Assembly: GCF_000238315.3 (NCBI RefSeq)
Contig: NZ_CP011924.1
Coordinates: 3,804,001-3,868,000, forward strand
Direction: 5' to 3'
DNA from: Pseudoalteromonas piscicida
GTDB taxonomy: Bacteria > Pseudomonadota > Gammaproteobacteria > Enterobacterales > Alteromonadaceae
DNA: 64,000 nt
Part shown: piece after piece, positions 48,585 to 58,528 of the stretch
How positions within the stretch are numbered: position 1 is the first letter of the stretch
How the letters are laid out: the number at the start of each line of letters is the position of its first letter
Notes under the pieces: model-generated
Told to the model about the DNA's origin: nothing
Database searches by the model: none
What the model saw: only the letters and a program-made list of their open reading frames with translations
Position numbers and translations under genes: made by a program

Positions 48585-49307
48585 TTACTCAATTGGGGTG
48601 GCGTAGGCGCCAATGCCCTGTAAATACATTTTGGTTTGGCATGGAAAGTTGGTGAAAATACCATCCACCCCGAAATCTAGCATCATATCTATGTCTTGCT
48701 GTTTATCGACCGTATAAGCAAATACCTTTAATCCGCGAGATTTTGCGTCCAACACATATTCATGATTAATAAAGTTTTTGTCCATATGAATGCTGTAGGC
48801 ATGGAGCGATTCGGCAAATTGCGCATAATGAATTGGAATAGAAGCGGTTAACGCGCCAATTCTTACCCAAGGTAATTTTTGCTTTAGCCACAATAGTTGA
48901 TGATGGTCAAAAGAGGAGATGAGTAGCTGCTCTCTGGTGATCACGCCTTGCTGGATATGTTCTTCAATATAGGTAACGAATTTATCTAGGCCAAAGGTAT
49001 GCTTTAGTTCTAAATTGATATCTGTCTGTTTGCCTATCGTGGCGAACACTTGCTGCAAGGTGGGAATTGATTGCCCTTTACCGGCATCAAGCGTAGCAAG
49101 GTAGGCTTGAGTTTGTTCATTAACTCTACCCACGCCGTTGGTGGTTCTGTCTAGCCAAGTGTCGTGGATAATGGCGTAATCATCCGCGCAACTTTGCACA
49201 TCCAACTCAATACCATCAACGCCAATATGGAGAGCCGCTTCTATTGCAGCAAGTGTATTTTCTGGATAGATGCCACTGGCTCCACGGTGCGCTAAGACTT
49301 GAATCAT
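48585..49307 (-). CDS. ugpQ: Glycerophosphodiester phosphodiesterase
   Basis: 240 aa from the ATG at 49307, which overlaps the stop of the EamA gene (ATGA); an upstream start at 49331 is less likely. GDPD motifs: LAHRGASGIYPENT, GIELDVQSCADDYAIIHDTWLDRTTNG, NLELKH, and the C-terminal KVFAYTVDKQQD and GVDGIFTNFP. Hydrolyses glycerophosphodiesters to glycerol-3-phosphate and an alcohol. No signal peptide, so cytoplasmic UgpQ-type. The gene symbol is by similarity. Confidence 0.92.
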   Translation of the reverse strand: MIQVLAHRGASGIYPENTLAAIEAALHIGVDGIELDVQSCADDYAIIHDTWLDRTTNGVGRVNEQTQAYLATLDAGKGQSIPTLQQVFATIGKQTDINLELKHTFGLDKFVTYIEEHIQQGVITREQLLISSFDHHQLLWLKQKLPWVRIGALTASIPIHYAQFAESLHAYSIHMDKNFINHEYVLDAKSRGLKVFAYTVDKQQDIDMMLDFGVDGIFTNFPCQTKMYLQGIGAYATPIE

Positions 49308-50167
49308 GCTTTTTTCCTTGTAATAGACCAAGTTTCAAAACAGGCTGCACTAACTACCAACAACCCGCCAAGTAATGTTGTAAGTGTCAACGTCTCGTGT
49401 AACAGAATATAAGCTAATAGCGTTCCATACAATGGCTGTAAACAAGAAATTAACCCTGCAGTGGTGGCAGATAAATAACGTAGGCTAGAGGCAAACAAGG
49501 CGTGTGGAATTGCCGTAAATATTGCTCCTGCAAGCAAGATTAACCAGATGTTTTCTGTGGATACTTGCTGAATTGGCACTTCCACAAATGCTAACAGCAT
49601 GAGGCATGCAACAAGCGTTTGATAAAGCATTGTGTGTGGGCCGCTATAGTGAGAAAAGAAGCGCTTTTGGAGCAAGTTGCGCAGCGCAAAGAGTGCGCCC
49701 GAGAATACGCCGGTAATAATCCCCAAGGTAACTTGGTTGCCAAGGTTCGCTTCTGGCACTAACAGATAGATACCAAATAACACCGCGCTCGCACTGATAA
49801 AATCTTTTAGTTGTACACGGCTGCGAGTGAAAAGTGGCTCTAAAAAAACGGTGATCACGGGGTAGGTGAAAAAGGCAATGATCCCAACTGCAATTCCCGC
49901 CATTTGCATGCCTGCAAAGTAAGTCACCCAATGGAGTCCCACGATGACACCAAGAACTAAAGCAGTTAGGTAATCTTTTGTGTGTATTAATTTTATCGGC
50001 TGCCGTTGTATTTTGAGTAAGAGGAGTAGCACAACGAAAGCAACGGCGGTACGGTAAACGGTGATATCCAGTGCTGAGAGTGAAATTAATTTTGAAAATA
50101 ATGCTGTTCCACCAAATAATAAAACGGCACTATGAAGCGAGAGTAAAGCGGATTGTTGTGGGCGCAT
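49304..50167 (-). CDS. EamA/DMT-family transporter
   Basis: About 287 aa from the ATG at 50167 (MRPQQSALLSLHSAVLLFGG); the earlier start at 50203 is possible and neither has a clear ribosome site. Ten hydrophobic helices in two EamA repeats (HWVTYFAGMQMAGIAVGIIA; LISCLQPLYGTLLAYILLHE), the RhaT/YdcZ-like drug/metabolite transporter pattern. Substrate unknown. Coupled to ugpQ by a 4-bp overlap. Confidence 0.9.
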   Translation of the reverse strand: MRPQQSALLSLHSAVLLFGGTALFSKLISLSALDITVYRTAVAFVVLLLLLKIQRQPIKLIHTKDYLTALVLGVIVGLHWVTYFAGMQMAGIAVGIIAFFTYPVITVFLEPLFTRSRVQLKDFISASAVLFGIYLLVPEANLGNQVTLGIITGVFSGALFALRNLLQKRFFSHYSGPHTMLYQTLVACLMLLAFVEVPIQQVSTENIWLILLAGAIFTAIPHALFASSLRYLSATTAGLISCLQPLYGTLLAYILLHETLTLTTLLGGLLVVSAACFETWSITRKKA

Positions 50168-50236
50168 ATTGAATATTAGAACTGTTTTTTGGCAGTCTAT
50201 CATTTAATCGCTTTGAGATGACAAGATTGTTGACAC

Positions 50237-51394
50237 TTGTCACTCAACATTCTGCGTTTAAACGTAAATAATAATAAAAAGAGTGAATCAGAGAAGCTTG
50301 TGTCCATTACCACAGAATTTACCCTAGTTGAGAAACGGCGCTCATTTTGGAATGCCGGACCCCTTATATTTTCAACCTTTTATTTTTTCCCATTGATATT
50401 TAACTGGGCGCAATTGAGTGTAGCTAATATTGCGTTGCAAGTTGTTGTTTACCTTAGCTTTGTCGTGCTCTATTGGCAGAGTATTACAAAAACGGGCAAT
50501 GCGTTGGTGATGAATTTAGTGCTGATGGCAGGGCTTTGTGTCGCAGGTAGTTGGGTGACGACCGGGACGAGTTCGTTATTTGGCTTTATTGCTTTTTTCT
50601 GCGGTTTTAATTTTCTGCCTCGCTATAAAATCATTGCGATGCTGGTCATCATAGCGTTGGTATTGCTAACGGCTAAATTTATCGCCACCCAGCAAACGGT
50701 TTATTTCTTGATGCCAGCTCTGTGTGTGGCATGTGGACTCTTTATTTTTGGTTGGATGTCACACCGAGAGCGAGTACATCAGGAGTTGCAGAGGCAAAGT
50801 GAAGAGGAAATTAAGCGATTAGGCGCAGTGGCTGAGCGGGAGCGTATAGCGCGCGACCTACATGATTTACTTGGTCATTCACTCAGCTCGATAGCATTAA
50901 AAGCAGAGCTGGCGAGTAAATTTGCTGCTGCAAATGCATTAGAACAAGCGCAATCAGAAGCGCAGCAGGTTGCAGACTTAGCGAGAGAAGCACTAAGCGA
51001 AGTGCGCCAAGCCGTCACCGGCTACCATCAGCTAGCGCTTGATGCTCAGCTGCACATTTTGGCATCGAGGCTAAAAGATAAGGGCATTGCCGTAACGCTA
51101 GAATTGCAGGCGGTCACTTTAGATAAAGTAAGCGAAGCCTGTTTGTGCTTTTTTGCTAAAGAAATATGCACCAACATTATTCGTCACAGCGACGCGGATA
51201 AGGTTTGCTTCAAACTACGACAAACTGACAATAATGTCTTTGTAGAAATTAAAGATAATGGTTCTATAAAGTCCATAAAAGAAGGAAATGGTTTAATGGG
51301 GATCCGTACCCGATTGAAAGAATGTGGTGGCCAATTATTTTATCACACCGAACAGGGCGGATACTTTAAGGCGGTATTAGGGGAAGTAGGATGA
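50237..51394 (+). CDS. DesK-type sensor histidine kinase
   Basis: Up to 385 aa; TTG at 50237 or GTG at 50300 are both possible. Four or five membrane helices (about 35-170), then a HisKA_3 dimerisation region with the phospho-acceptor His in RIARDLHDLLGHSLSSIALK, and a C-terminal ATPase (IKDNGSIKSIKEGNGLMGIRTRL). Its membrane-sensor plan fits the DesK group, whose founder senses membrane fluidity. Overlaps the response regulator gene by 4 bp. Confidence 0.9.
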   Translation: MSLNILRLNVNNNKKSESEKLVSITTEFTLVEKRRSFWNAGPLIFSTFYFFPLIFNWAQLSVANIALQVVVYLSFVVLYWQSITKTGNALVMNLVLMAGLCVAGSWVTTGTSSLFGFIAFFCGFNFLPRYKIIAMLVIIALVLLTAKFIATQQTVYFLMPALCVACGLFIFGWMSHRERVHQELQRQSEEEIKRLGAVAERERIARDLHDLLGHSLSSIALKAELASKFAAANALEQAQSEAQQVADLAREALSEVRQAVTGYHQLALDAQLHILASRLKDKGIAVTLELQAVTLDKVSEACLCFFAKEICTNIIRHSDADKVCFKLRQTDNNVFVEIKDNGSIKSIKEGNGLMGIRTRLKECGGQLFYHTEQGGYFKAVLGEVG

Positions 51395-51993
51395 TCAAAG
51401 TTTTTATTGTTGAAGATCAAGCATTAGTAAGAGGAGCTATCGCGGCATTATTGAGCTTAGATAGAGAGATAGAAGTGGTTGGCGAGGCTGAAAATGGTCA
51501 AGTTGCAAAGGAAAAGTTAGCAAAGTTAACGCCTGATATCGTGCTAACCGATATTGAGATGCCACAAGTCACAGGGCTTGAGCTTACTCAGCACTTACAA
51601 CAAAAAATGCCAGACACAAAAGTGGTTATCATGACGACCTTTTCTAAAGCGGGTTATATTCGTCGCGCGATCACTTTAGGGGTAAATGGATTTGTATTAA
51701 AAGAAGCCCCAAGTGAGTACTTGCTATCAACGCTGAAAAAGGTCATGAATGGATATAAGGTTATTGACCCAGAGCTTGCGTTGTACGCTTTGGAAGATGC
51801 TGATCCACTAACCGACAAGGAACGCAAAGCGCTGCGCTTAGCCAGTGAAGGACTAAAAACTGCTGAAATCGCAGGACAGCTATTTTTGAGTGAGGGAACG
51901 GTAAGGAATTATTTATCAGATGCTATCGCAAAATTACATGCGACAAACCGGGTAGATGCAGCAAGAATTGCTAAGCAAAAAGGATGGCTGTAA
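51391..51993 (+). CDS. NarL/LuxR-type response regulator (DesR-like)
   Basis: 200 aa. Receiver domain VFIVEDQALVRGAIAALLSL with phospho-acceptor Asp in DIVLTDIEMPQ, Thr in VVIMTTFSKAGY, and Lys in FVLKEAPSEYL. LuxR HTH at the C-terminus (LTDKERKALRLASEGLKTAE, LFLSEGTVRNYLSDAIAKL). Partner of the upstream kinase by ATGA overlap. Regulon unknown; DesR itself controls a fatty-acid desaturase, but none lies nearby. Confidence 0.93.
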   Translation: MIKVFIVEDQALVRGAIAALLSLDREIEVVGEAENGQVAKEKLAKLTPDIVLTDIEMPQVTGLELTQHLQQKMPDTKVVIMTTFSKAGYIRRAITLGVNGFVLKEAPSEYLLSTLKKVMNGYKVIDPELALYALEDADPLTDKERKALRLASEGLKTAEIAGQLFLSEGTVRNYLSDAIAKLHATNRVDAARIAKQKGWL

Positions 51994-52099
51994 CTAGGTG
52001 TAATAGCATATATCCAGTTAATACTTCAAAATAATGCTGTGCGGTAATATACTGCACCATTCGCCAAGTAATAATAATGTATTAATTTTGAGTGCAATA

Positions 52100-54286
52100 A
52101 TGGATCCTAAATTACTTATTCAAGTTACCGCAATAACGACTGTGATCTGTACAGTTTTTATGGCCGTAAACTGGTTTATTAATAAAGGCCTACCAGGCAC
52201 TCGAGATTGGCTTATTTTCATTGCGCTCACTGCAATTGGATGTGGCCTGTTGGCCGCCTATACACTTCCCATTACGTTCTCAATTTTTATCCCCAATCTC
52301 ACTATCGCATTTGGGCTTTTTTATCTGGCTCGTGGTGTTGATGCGTTTTTTAGTGTGAAAAGCAATTACATGCCTTGGTATGTATTAGCCGCATTGGGTA
52401 TTCCCAGTTTTACTTACTTTTTGTACGTGGATTTTAATTTTATCGCTCGCGTCGGGATCAACTACTTAGTCTGGGCGATGGCGATGATTTACTGCCTGCG
52501 AGCGTTAAATAAAGGCCATAAATTATTATCACAACAGTTTAGTGCGGCACATTGGGCGTTTGGCCTATCGTGCTTGAGCTTATTGGCCGTGTTTACTTTT
52601 AGAGTAGTCATGTTTGGCGGCTACTCAGTGACAGACAGCCTTGTTTCGGCAAATTGGGTTAATCAGTTTTTTGCTGTCTCTGTGAGCACGATGCCGCTGC
52701 TGTTGTGTTTTTCTTTATGTCTGTTATGTAGCAGCCGTCGTGAAAAAGAACTATGCCTGTTAAAAACTGCTGCTGAGCAGTCAGCGCAAGTAAAAGGACA
52801 GTTTTTAACGTTATTAAGTCATGAACTGAGAACACCACTAAACGCCATTGTGGGTCACGCAGAATCACTTAAAAAAGTGCCGCGTGAGCCCAATCGCCAT
52901 GCTCAATTATGCGATGTTATCGTCCACGCCGCGATGTCGATGTCAGACTTAGCCAATCAAGTATTATTGCAAGCGAAAGGGGAATATGCGGCGCAAAATC
53001 GCGTGCCTGTCTCGTTTTATAGTCTTTCGCAAGAGTTAGTTCGCCTCTTACAGCCGCTGGCATTGGCTAAAGGGTTGAGTTTGAGGGTCGAGGTTAAAGG
53101 CCTGTATCCACAGGACGTTCATGTCGTCGAGCAAGATACATTGTCTTTGGTACTTAGAAATCTGCTCTCGAACGCGATTAAGTACACAGATAAAGGCATT
53201 ATTACGCTGATCCTTGAAGGTACAAGTCGCGCTGAGGATAAGCAAACTATCCGCTTTGCAATTAAGGATACAGGCAAAGGACTGACTGAAGTACAAATGG
53301 AAAAGATCTTCGAACCCTTTGTCACATTAAATACCGAACAATCCATCTCGCAAAGTGCAGGATTTGGGTTGGCGTTATGCAAGCAACTGCTGCAAGGGTT
53401 AGACTCTGAGCTTAACGTCGACAGCAAGCTTGGCAATGGCACCGTGTTTAGCTTTGAGTTAGATTGCCAGTGTAGTGATTCACCGTTACAGAGCGCAGAG
53501 TTTAATACAGAGAAGCTAGCACTCAATGTGCTTGTTGTTGAAGATAACGCCATGAATATTGATGTGATCAGCACCTATTTAAACGATATGGTGAGTGAGT
53601 TTTCTATTGCTAAGTGCCTCGCAGAAGCTGAGGTCGCGCTATTAGAACACAATTTCGATATTATTTTGTTGGACATGCGACTGCCAGATGGAAATGGTCT
53701 TGAGTGGTTTAAAGAGGGCTTCAACGAAATTGGCTTTACCTCCAGTGTTAAGGTTATCGCGTTAACGGGTGATGGCGATCCTGAGTTGAAAAGGCGATGC
53801 CTCCGAGCTGGCATGCAGGACTGTTTAACTAAGCCTATCATGCCAAGCCGTTTATATGCGGCACTGGAATGTGCGACTGTAAAAACAACGTCTCGCTTGG
53901 AATGTAAGACTCTGATTGATCAATCAAGATTTATGGATCTCGCAAACCGTGAAAGTTCAGGCGTGCTGGCGACGAAATTGATGTATTTAGCAGATCGATT
54001 TGAGTACGAAATTGCGCAAATTAAAGGGCTCACAGAGTTGAATGTAACTGACTTAGCCGTTGATAAACTTGCCTACATTGAAAACGAAGCACTGGAGCTT
54101 GGCATGGTGAATTTTGCCGAGCTTGTTCAAGCAGCAACTGCGCAGCTAAGTTACTCGGAAGAGCAAGTTGATTGGGACGGTCTTGCTATGGTTGCTAGAC
54201 GCTCAGTTGAGCGTTTATTAGAACTTCATGCCCAAATTGCAACACTGGAGTCGGTATCAAATTCAGTGGTTAATCTATCTGCATAA
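52100..54286 (+). CDS. Hybrid sensor histidine kinase with receiver and degenerate Hpt-like tail
   Basis: 728 aa from the ATG at 52100 (MDPKLLIQVTAI); an upstream ATG at 52034 adds 22 residues. About seven membrane helices (to residue ~215), HisKA with LLSHELRTPLNAIVGHAESL, ATPase (N box VLRNLLSNAIKYTDKG; G boxes IKDTGKGLTEVQMEKIFEPF and SAGFGLALCKQLL), and receiver VLVVEDNAMNIDVI with Asp in DIILLDMRLPDG. The last ~100 residues look helical like an Hpt domain but have YIENEALELGM where the His motif would be, so probably no phosphotransfer. Signal unknown. Confidence 0.9.
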   Translation: MDPKLLIQVTAITTVICTVFMAVNWFINKGLPGTRDWLIFIALTAIGCGLLAAYTLPITFSIFIPNLTIAFGLFYLARGVDAFFSVKSNYMPWYVLAALGIPSFTYFLYVDFNFIARVGINYLVWAMAMIYCLRALNKGHKLLSQQFSAAHWAFGLSCLSLLAVFTFRVVMFGGYSVTDSLVSANWVNQFFAVSVSTMPLLLCFSLCLLCSSRREKELCLLKTAAEQSAQVKGQFLTLLSHELRTPLNAIVGHAESLKKVPREPNRHAQLCDVIVHAAMSMSDLANQVLLQAKGEYAAQNRVPVSFYSLSQELVRLLQPLALAKGLSLRVEVKGLYPQDVHVVEQDTLSLVLRNLLSNAIKYTDKGIITLILEGTSRAEDKQTIRFAIKDTGKGLTEVQMEKIFEPFVTLNTEQSISQSAGFGLALCKQLLQGLDSELNVDSKLGNGTVFSFELDCQCSDSPLQSAEFNTEKLALNVLVVEDNAMNIDVISTYLNDMVSEFSIAKCLAEAEVALLEHNFDIILLDMRLPDGNGLEWFKEGFNEIGFTSSVKVIALTGDGDPELKRRCLRAGMQDCLTKPIMPSRLYAALECATVKTTSRLECKTLIDQSRFMDLANRESSGVLATKLMYLADRFEYEIAQIKGLTELNVTDLAVDKLAYIENEALELGMVNFAELVQAATAQLSYSEEQVDWDGLAMVARRSVERLLELHAQIATLESVSNSVVNLSA

Positions 54287-54365
54287 AAAGATTCATCGAT
54301 CTTGGCCTAGGTCATTAGGCTATTTTGAGTTAAAATAACAGCATAGCTTATTTAACAAGACAGTA

Positions 54366-56855
54366 ATGCCAAAACAGGATCCCTATCTCGATAGAGAACA
54401 GCAAAAATACGACAATCCAGTACCTAGTCGCGAATTTATCTTAGAACACATTAAAAGCGCGGCCAAACCACCTTCTTTCTCTCAATTGTGTAACGATTTA
54501 AAAGTGCAAGACGAAGAACGTCAAATTGCGCTTAAACGCCGCTTGCGCGCAATGGAGCGAGACGGTCAACTGCACTTTAATAAATTTAAGTGTTACACCA
54601 TTCCAAGTGATGATGGTCTAGTTAAAGGCCGCGTTGTTGGACACCGTGACGGCTTTGGCTTTTTAGAAGTGGAAGGCGAACCCAAAGATTGGTTTATCAC
54701 TAAGTATCAAATGGAGCGCGTGCTGCATGGCGATTGGGTGTTAGCGAAGGCTGGCAGCCGAGGCTCAGGTGGTAAGGTGGAAGCGCGCATTGTGCGGGTA
54801 CTTGAAAAGGAGCGTGCGCCAGTCGTCGGTCGTTATTTTGTTGAGTTTGGCATGGCAGTTGTGGTGCCAGAAGATCCTCGCATTACTCAAGATATCATCA
54901 TCGTACCTGGCCAAGAAAATGGTGCTCGCCATAATCAAATGGTGCAGGTAGAGATCACTCAAAGCCCTAGCAAACAAATGAATGCAATGGGTAAAGTACT
55001 TGAGGTGCTCGGCGATCATATGGCACCGGGTATGGAAATTGAGGTGGCACTTCGCAATCATGACATTCCTCATGAGTGGCCAAGTGAAGTAGAAGCACAA
55101 GTTGCAAATCTTGGTGAGTTTGTTGAAGAGTCAGCCAAACAAGGCCGAGTTGACCTGCGCGATTTACCGTTAGTGACCATTGACGGTGAAGACGCACGTG
55201 ACTTTGATGATGCCGTATATTGCGAGCGTAAAAAGTCAGGAGGTTGGCGTTTATGGGTTGCTATTGCGGATGTGTCTCATTATGTCGGCAAAGGCACTGC
55301 GCTTGACAAAGAAGCGATTGAGCGTGGTAACTCAGTGTATTTTCCTGAGCAAGTTGTGCCAATGCTACCTAAGGTGCTATCGAACGGTTTATGTTCATTG
55401 AATCCGAAGGTAGACCGTTTATGTATGGTTGCGGAAATGACCGTGTCCGAAGCGGGTCGTTTGTCTGGCTACCGTTTTTACGAAGCCGTGATGAACTCTC
55501 ACGCTCGTCTTACTTACACCAAAGTCCATGCGATCTTACAAGGTGACGAAAAGCTCAGAGCCGATTATCAGCCTCTTGTGCCTCATCTAACTGAGCTCCA
55601 TAACATGTATATGGCGCTGAAGGCTGCAAGGCAGGAGCGTGGCGCGATTGAATTTGAAACCCTAGAAACGCGCTTTGTATTTAATGCTCATCGAAAGATT
55701 GATTCTATCGTGCCTGTGGTTCGTAACGACGCCCACAAGCTGATTGAAGAGTGCATGATCTTGGCGAACGTGTCAGCAGCAAAGCTGTTGGAAAAACACG
55801 AAGCCCATAGCTTGTACCGTGTTCATGATGAGCCAGATCCTGAAAGATTGAGCCAATTTAGGCAATTCTTGCAAGACTTGGGTATTGAAAGCCAATTACC
55901 TAACGATCCGTCGCCAGAGGAATTGACCCAAGCGCTTGAGTCATTGGGAGATCGCCCTGAAAAAGAATTGATCCAAACTATGTTACTGCGCTCAATGAAG
56001 CAAGCGGTATATCAGCCAGAAAATATTGGCCACTTTGGTTTGGCATTAAAAGCCTATGCACACTTTACCTCACCTATTCGCCGTTATCCGGATCTGGTGG
56101 TACACCGCGCAATCAAAGGCATTTTACAGCAGCAACAACAGCCAGTAAGTGGCGCTTACATCTACAATGAAGATGAAGTGAAACAACTGGGCGAGCAGTG
56201 CTCGATGACAGAGCGCCGCGCTGATGACGCCACTCGTGAAGTCGCTGATTGGCTAAAATGTGAATTTATGCAAGATCACGTTGGCGATGAATTTACCGGT
56301 GTGATCTCATCGGTCACCAACTTTGGATTATTTGTGAGGTTGGACGACCTGCAGATTGACGGGATGATCCATGTTAGCAATTTAGGGCATGAGTACTTCC
56401 ACTTTGATGGTGCAAAGCAATGTTTGATTGGCGAGCATAGTCGTACGGTGTTTAGACTCGGCGATAAACTTACTGTTGTGGTTGCTTCAGTTAGCTTGGA
56501 CGATCGTCGCATCAACTTAGCTTTAGCTGAAGAAGGTCAGCAAGACAGGTATGCAAGGCGTCGAAAATCGCCAAAAAGCACAGCAAGTAGTGTTCGTGAG
56601 CAGCTAAAAACGGGTAAAATCCCGGGAGCTAAGCGCCGTGACGGTGAAACGTCTGGTCGCGATAAAGATAATAAAGGCGATGACAAAGCCAAAAAGCGCA
56701 AAAGAACGACCCCTAAGGGTGAGCTCAAACAGGCGAAAAAGGCAGGCACGCTGAAGTCGAAGAAAAAATCGACGAGTAAAAAAGCCAAAGCGGCAAAGGG
56801 TAAAGCAAAACGCCCAGGTAAAAACGAAAGAAATCGTAGCAAAAAAGCGCAATAG
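54366..56855 (+). CDS. rnr: Ribonuclease R
   Basis: 829 aa. N-terminal helix-turn-helix (PSREFILEHIKSAAKPPSFSQ), cold-shock domains, catalytic RNB domain (LVTIDGEDARDFDDAVYCER with the metal Asp cluster, SPIRRYPDLVVHRAI), S1 domain (DEFTGVISSVTNFGLFVRLD) and a long Lys/Arg-rich tail. 3'-5' exoribonuclease that degrades structured RNA, including defective rRNA. Precedes rlmB by 22 bp, the standard arrangement. Confidence 0.98.
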   Translation: MPKQDPYLDREQQKYDNPVPSREFILEHIKSAAKPPSFSQLCNDLKVQDEERQIALKRRLRAMERDGQLHFNKFKCYTIPSDDGLVKGRVVGHRDGFGFLEVEGEPKDWFITKYQMERVLHGDWVLAKAGSRGSGGKVEARIVRVLEKERAPVVGRYFVEFGMAVVVPEDPRITQDIIIVPGQENGARHNQMVQVEITQSPSKQMNAMGKVLEVLGDHMAPGMEIEVALRNHDIPHEWPSEVEAQVANLGEFVEESAKQGRVDLRDLPLVTIDGEDARDFDDAVYCERKKSGGWRLWVAIADVSHYVGKGTALDKEAIERGNSVYFPEQVVPMLPKVLSNGLCSLNPKVDRLCMVAEMTVSEAGRLSGYRFYEAVMNSHARLTYTKVHAILQGDEKLRADYQPLVPHLTELHNMYMALKAARQERGAIEFETLETRFVFNAHRKIDSIVPVVRNDAHKLIEECMILANVSAAKLLEKHEAHSLYRVHDEPDPERLSQFRQFLQDLGIESQLPNDPSPEELTQALESLGDRPEKELIQTMLLRSMKQAVYQPENIGHFGLALKAYAHFTSPIRRYPDLVVHRAIKGILQQQQQPVSGAYIYNEDEVKQLGEQCSMTERRADDATREVADWLKCEFMQDHVGDEFTGVISSVTNFGLFVRLDDLQIDGMIHVSNLGHEYFHFDGAKQCLIGEHSRTVFRLGDKLTVVVASVSLDDRRINLALAEEGQQDRYARRRKSPKSTASSVREQLKTGKIPGAKRRDGETSGRDKDNKGDDKAKKRKRTTPKGELKQAKKAGTLKSKKKSTSKKAKAAKGKAKRPGKNERNRSKKAQ

Positions 56856-56877
56856 ATTATAAAGCGGGAGCTTTAAC

Positions 56878-57618
56878 GTGAGTAACGAATTAATTTTTGG
56901 CTTTCATTCAATCGAAGCCATTTTGAATAACGCGCCGGAGCGCTTTTTAGAAATTTATGCACTAAAGGGACGTGAAGATCAGCGTTTAAATCAAGTCGTA
57001 AACGATGCCCGTAAGTTTGGTATTTCAGTGCAGTTTATGCAGCGAAAAGCGCTTGATAACAAAGCGAATGGTGAGCAACATCAGGGCATTATTGCCAATG
57101 TTAAAGCGGCGCGCGCATACAATGAAAAAGATCTTGATGAGATCATTCAAAGAGAAACCACACCATTTTTCTTGGTACTTGATGGGGTAACGGATCCTCA
57201 TAACTTAGGTGCATGTCTGCGTAGTGCGGATGCAGCAGGTGTACATGGTGTTATCGTACCAAAGGATAAGTCTGCAAAGCTAAACGGCACTGCAAGAAAA
57301 GTAGCGTGTGGCGCTGCAGAAACGGTTCCGCTTATCCAAGTAACCAATCTTGCTCGCACATTGCGTGATATTAAAGAAGCCGGTGTGTGGGTTGTGGGTA
57401 CTGCAGGTGAAACCGATACAGCTGTTTTTGATGCAAACCTGACTGGGCCTATGGCCATTGTAATGGGCGCTGAAGGTGATGGCATGCGCCGCTTAACTCG
57501 AGAGCATTGCGATGAACTGGTTAAGATCCCGATGGTAGGTAGCGTGTCTAGTTTAAATGTATCGGTTGCGACCGGTGTGTGTTTATTTGAAGTGTTAAGG
57601 CAGCGCTCAGCACTTTAA
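56878..57618 (+). CDS. rlmB: 23S rRNA (guanosine-2'-O)-methyltransferase RlmB
   Basis: 246 aa with a GTG start at 56878 behind CGGGAG. SpoU motifs: [43 protein letters not shown] and [20 protein letters not shown]. Methylates G2251 (E. coli numbering) in the 23S P-loop using SAM. Operon with rnr. Confidence 0.98.
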   Translation: MSNELIFGFHSIEAILNNAPERFLEIYALKGREDQRLNQVVNDARKFGISVQFMQRKALDNKANGEQHQGIIANVKAARAYNEKDLDEIIQRETTPFFLVLDGVTDPHNLGACLRSADAAGVHGVIVPKDKSAKLNGTARKVACGAAETVPLIQVTNLARTLRDIKEAGVWVVGTAGETDTAVFDANLTGPMAIVMGAEGDGMRRLTREHCDELVKIPMVGSVSSLNVSVATGVCLFEVLRQRSAL

Positions 57619-57657
57619 TCACTTGATAAGTGCCGGCTTTGCGGCGCATCTTCAAAA

Positions 57658-57690
57658 GTTTTAAGAGCTCGCAAGGTAAACTTGCTCCTG
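57658..57690 (-). repeat. REP-like hairpin, inverted copy
   Basis: GTTTTAAGAGCTCGC followed by AAGGTAAACTTGCTCCTGC. It is the reverse complement, with a changed stem, of the direct copies at 57698-57839, giving a BIME-like arrangement. Confidence 0.6.
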
Positions 57691-57697
57691 CTCAGGT

Positions 57698-57839
57698 CTA
57701 CCTTTGGTAGGAGCCGATTTATTCGGCGAGCTTTTAAAACCCGCAAAGTCAGCATGCCCCACACAGCGCTACCTTTGGTAGGAGCCGATTTACTCGGCGA
57801 GCTTTTAAAACCCGCAAAGTCAGCTTACTCCCACACAAT
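57698..57839 (+). repeat. Two tandem 71-bp REP-like units
   Basis: Each contains GTAGGAGCCGATTTA.TCGG: GTAG, then a GCCGA/TCGGC stem with TTTAC or TTTAT loop, then GCGAGCTTTTAAAACCCGC. GTAG starts at 57707 and 57778. The GTAG tetranucleotide before a hairpin is the form of REP sequences handled by RAYT transposases. A relative is at 63481. Confidence 0.75.
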
Positions 57840-57850
57840 TGTACAGGGTA

Positions 57851-58528
57851 TTACCCCATTAAAATCCCTTGCAACTCTCTCAGAGACTCTACGGTATAGG
57901 TTGGCTTGATATGGTCGGGGCAGACTTTGCCATCATGCTTTAACCAACAGCTATCAATCCCAAAGCGATTTGCGCCTAAAATGTCACTCGCTGGTGTGTC
58001 GCCAACCATTAATACTTTGGATTTATCAGGGTTCCCCAACAGCGCTAACGTATGCGCAAAAATACTCGGATCTGGTTTGGCTTTACCCACCAACTCAGAG
58101 ATCACCACTTCAGAAAAACGATCCACAAGGCCAGTATGTTCCAATCTTTTTTGCTGAAGCGCGGCAAATCCATTGGTAATAATAGCCAAAGTACATTGGC
58201 CTTTCAGGCTGTCGAGCAAGGCTTTAGCCCCTGGTAACGGTTGGCAAATTTCAGCCATCGCTGCCAAGAATCCCGCATTGAGTATTTCAGGCGCGATATC
58301 GAGTTTTTCAGCCCAGCGGCTAAAGCGCGTTACCTGAAGTGTTTTTGCGTCAATCTCACCATTTTGATACTGCACCCAAAGTGGCGCATTTAAGCTGTTG
58401 TATTCTTCGTAGTCCTCGTCAGTGAACACAACGTCATATTGAGTAAACAGCGTTTGCAATCCAAGTTTGGCATTAAAGCTAAATAAGGTTTCGTCAGCAT
58501 CAAATAAAATATGTGTGTAGTTCGGCAT
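57851..58528 (-). CDS. yjjG: YjjG-type pyrimidine 5'-nucleotidase (HAD)
   Basis: 225 aa. HAD motifs ILFDADETLFSFNAKLGL, ITNGFAALQQKRLEHTG, GKAKPDPSIF, MVGDTPASDILGANRFG. The opening FDADETLFSF and cap type fit YjjG, which dephosphorylates non-canonical pyrimidine nucleotides in house-cleaning. Starts one base into the yjjX stop (TAATG), supporting a two-gene nucleotide-sanitation operon. Confidence 0.93.
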   Translation of the reverse strand: MPNYTHILFDADETLFSFNAKLGLQTLFTQYDVVFTDEDYEEYNSLNAPLWVQYQNGEIDAKTLQVTRFSRWAEKLDIAPEILNAGFLAAMAEICQPLPGAKALLDSLKGQCTLAIITNGFAALQQKRLEHTGLVDRFSEVVISELVGKAKPDPSIFAHTLALLGNPDKSKVLMVGDTPASDILGANRFGIDSCWLKHDGKVCPDHIKPTYTVESLRELQGILMG

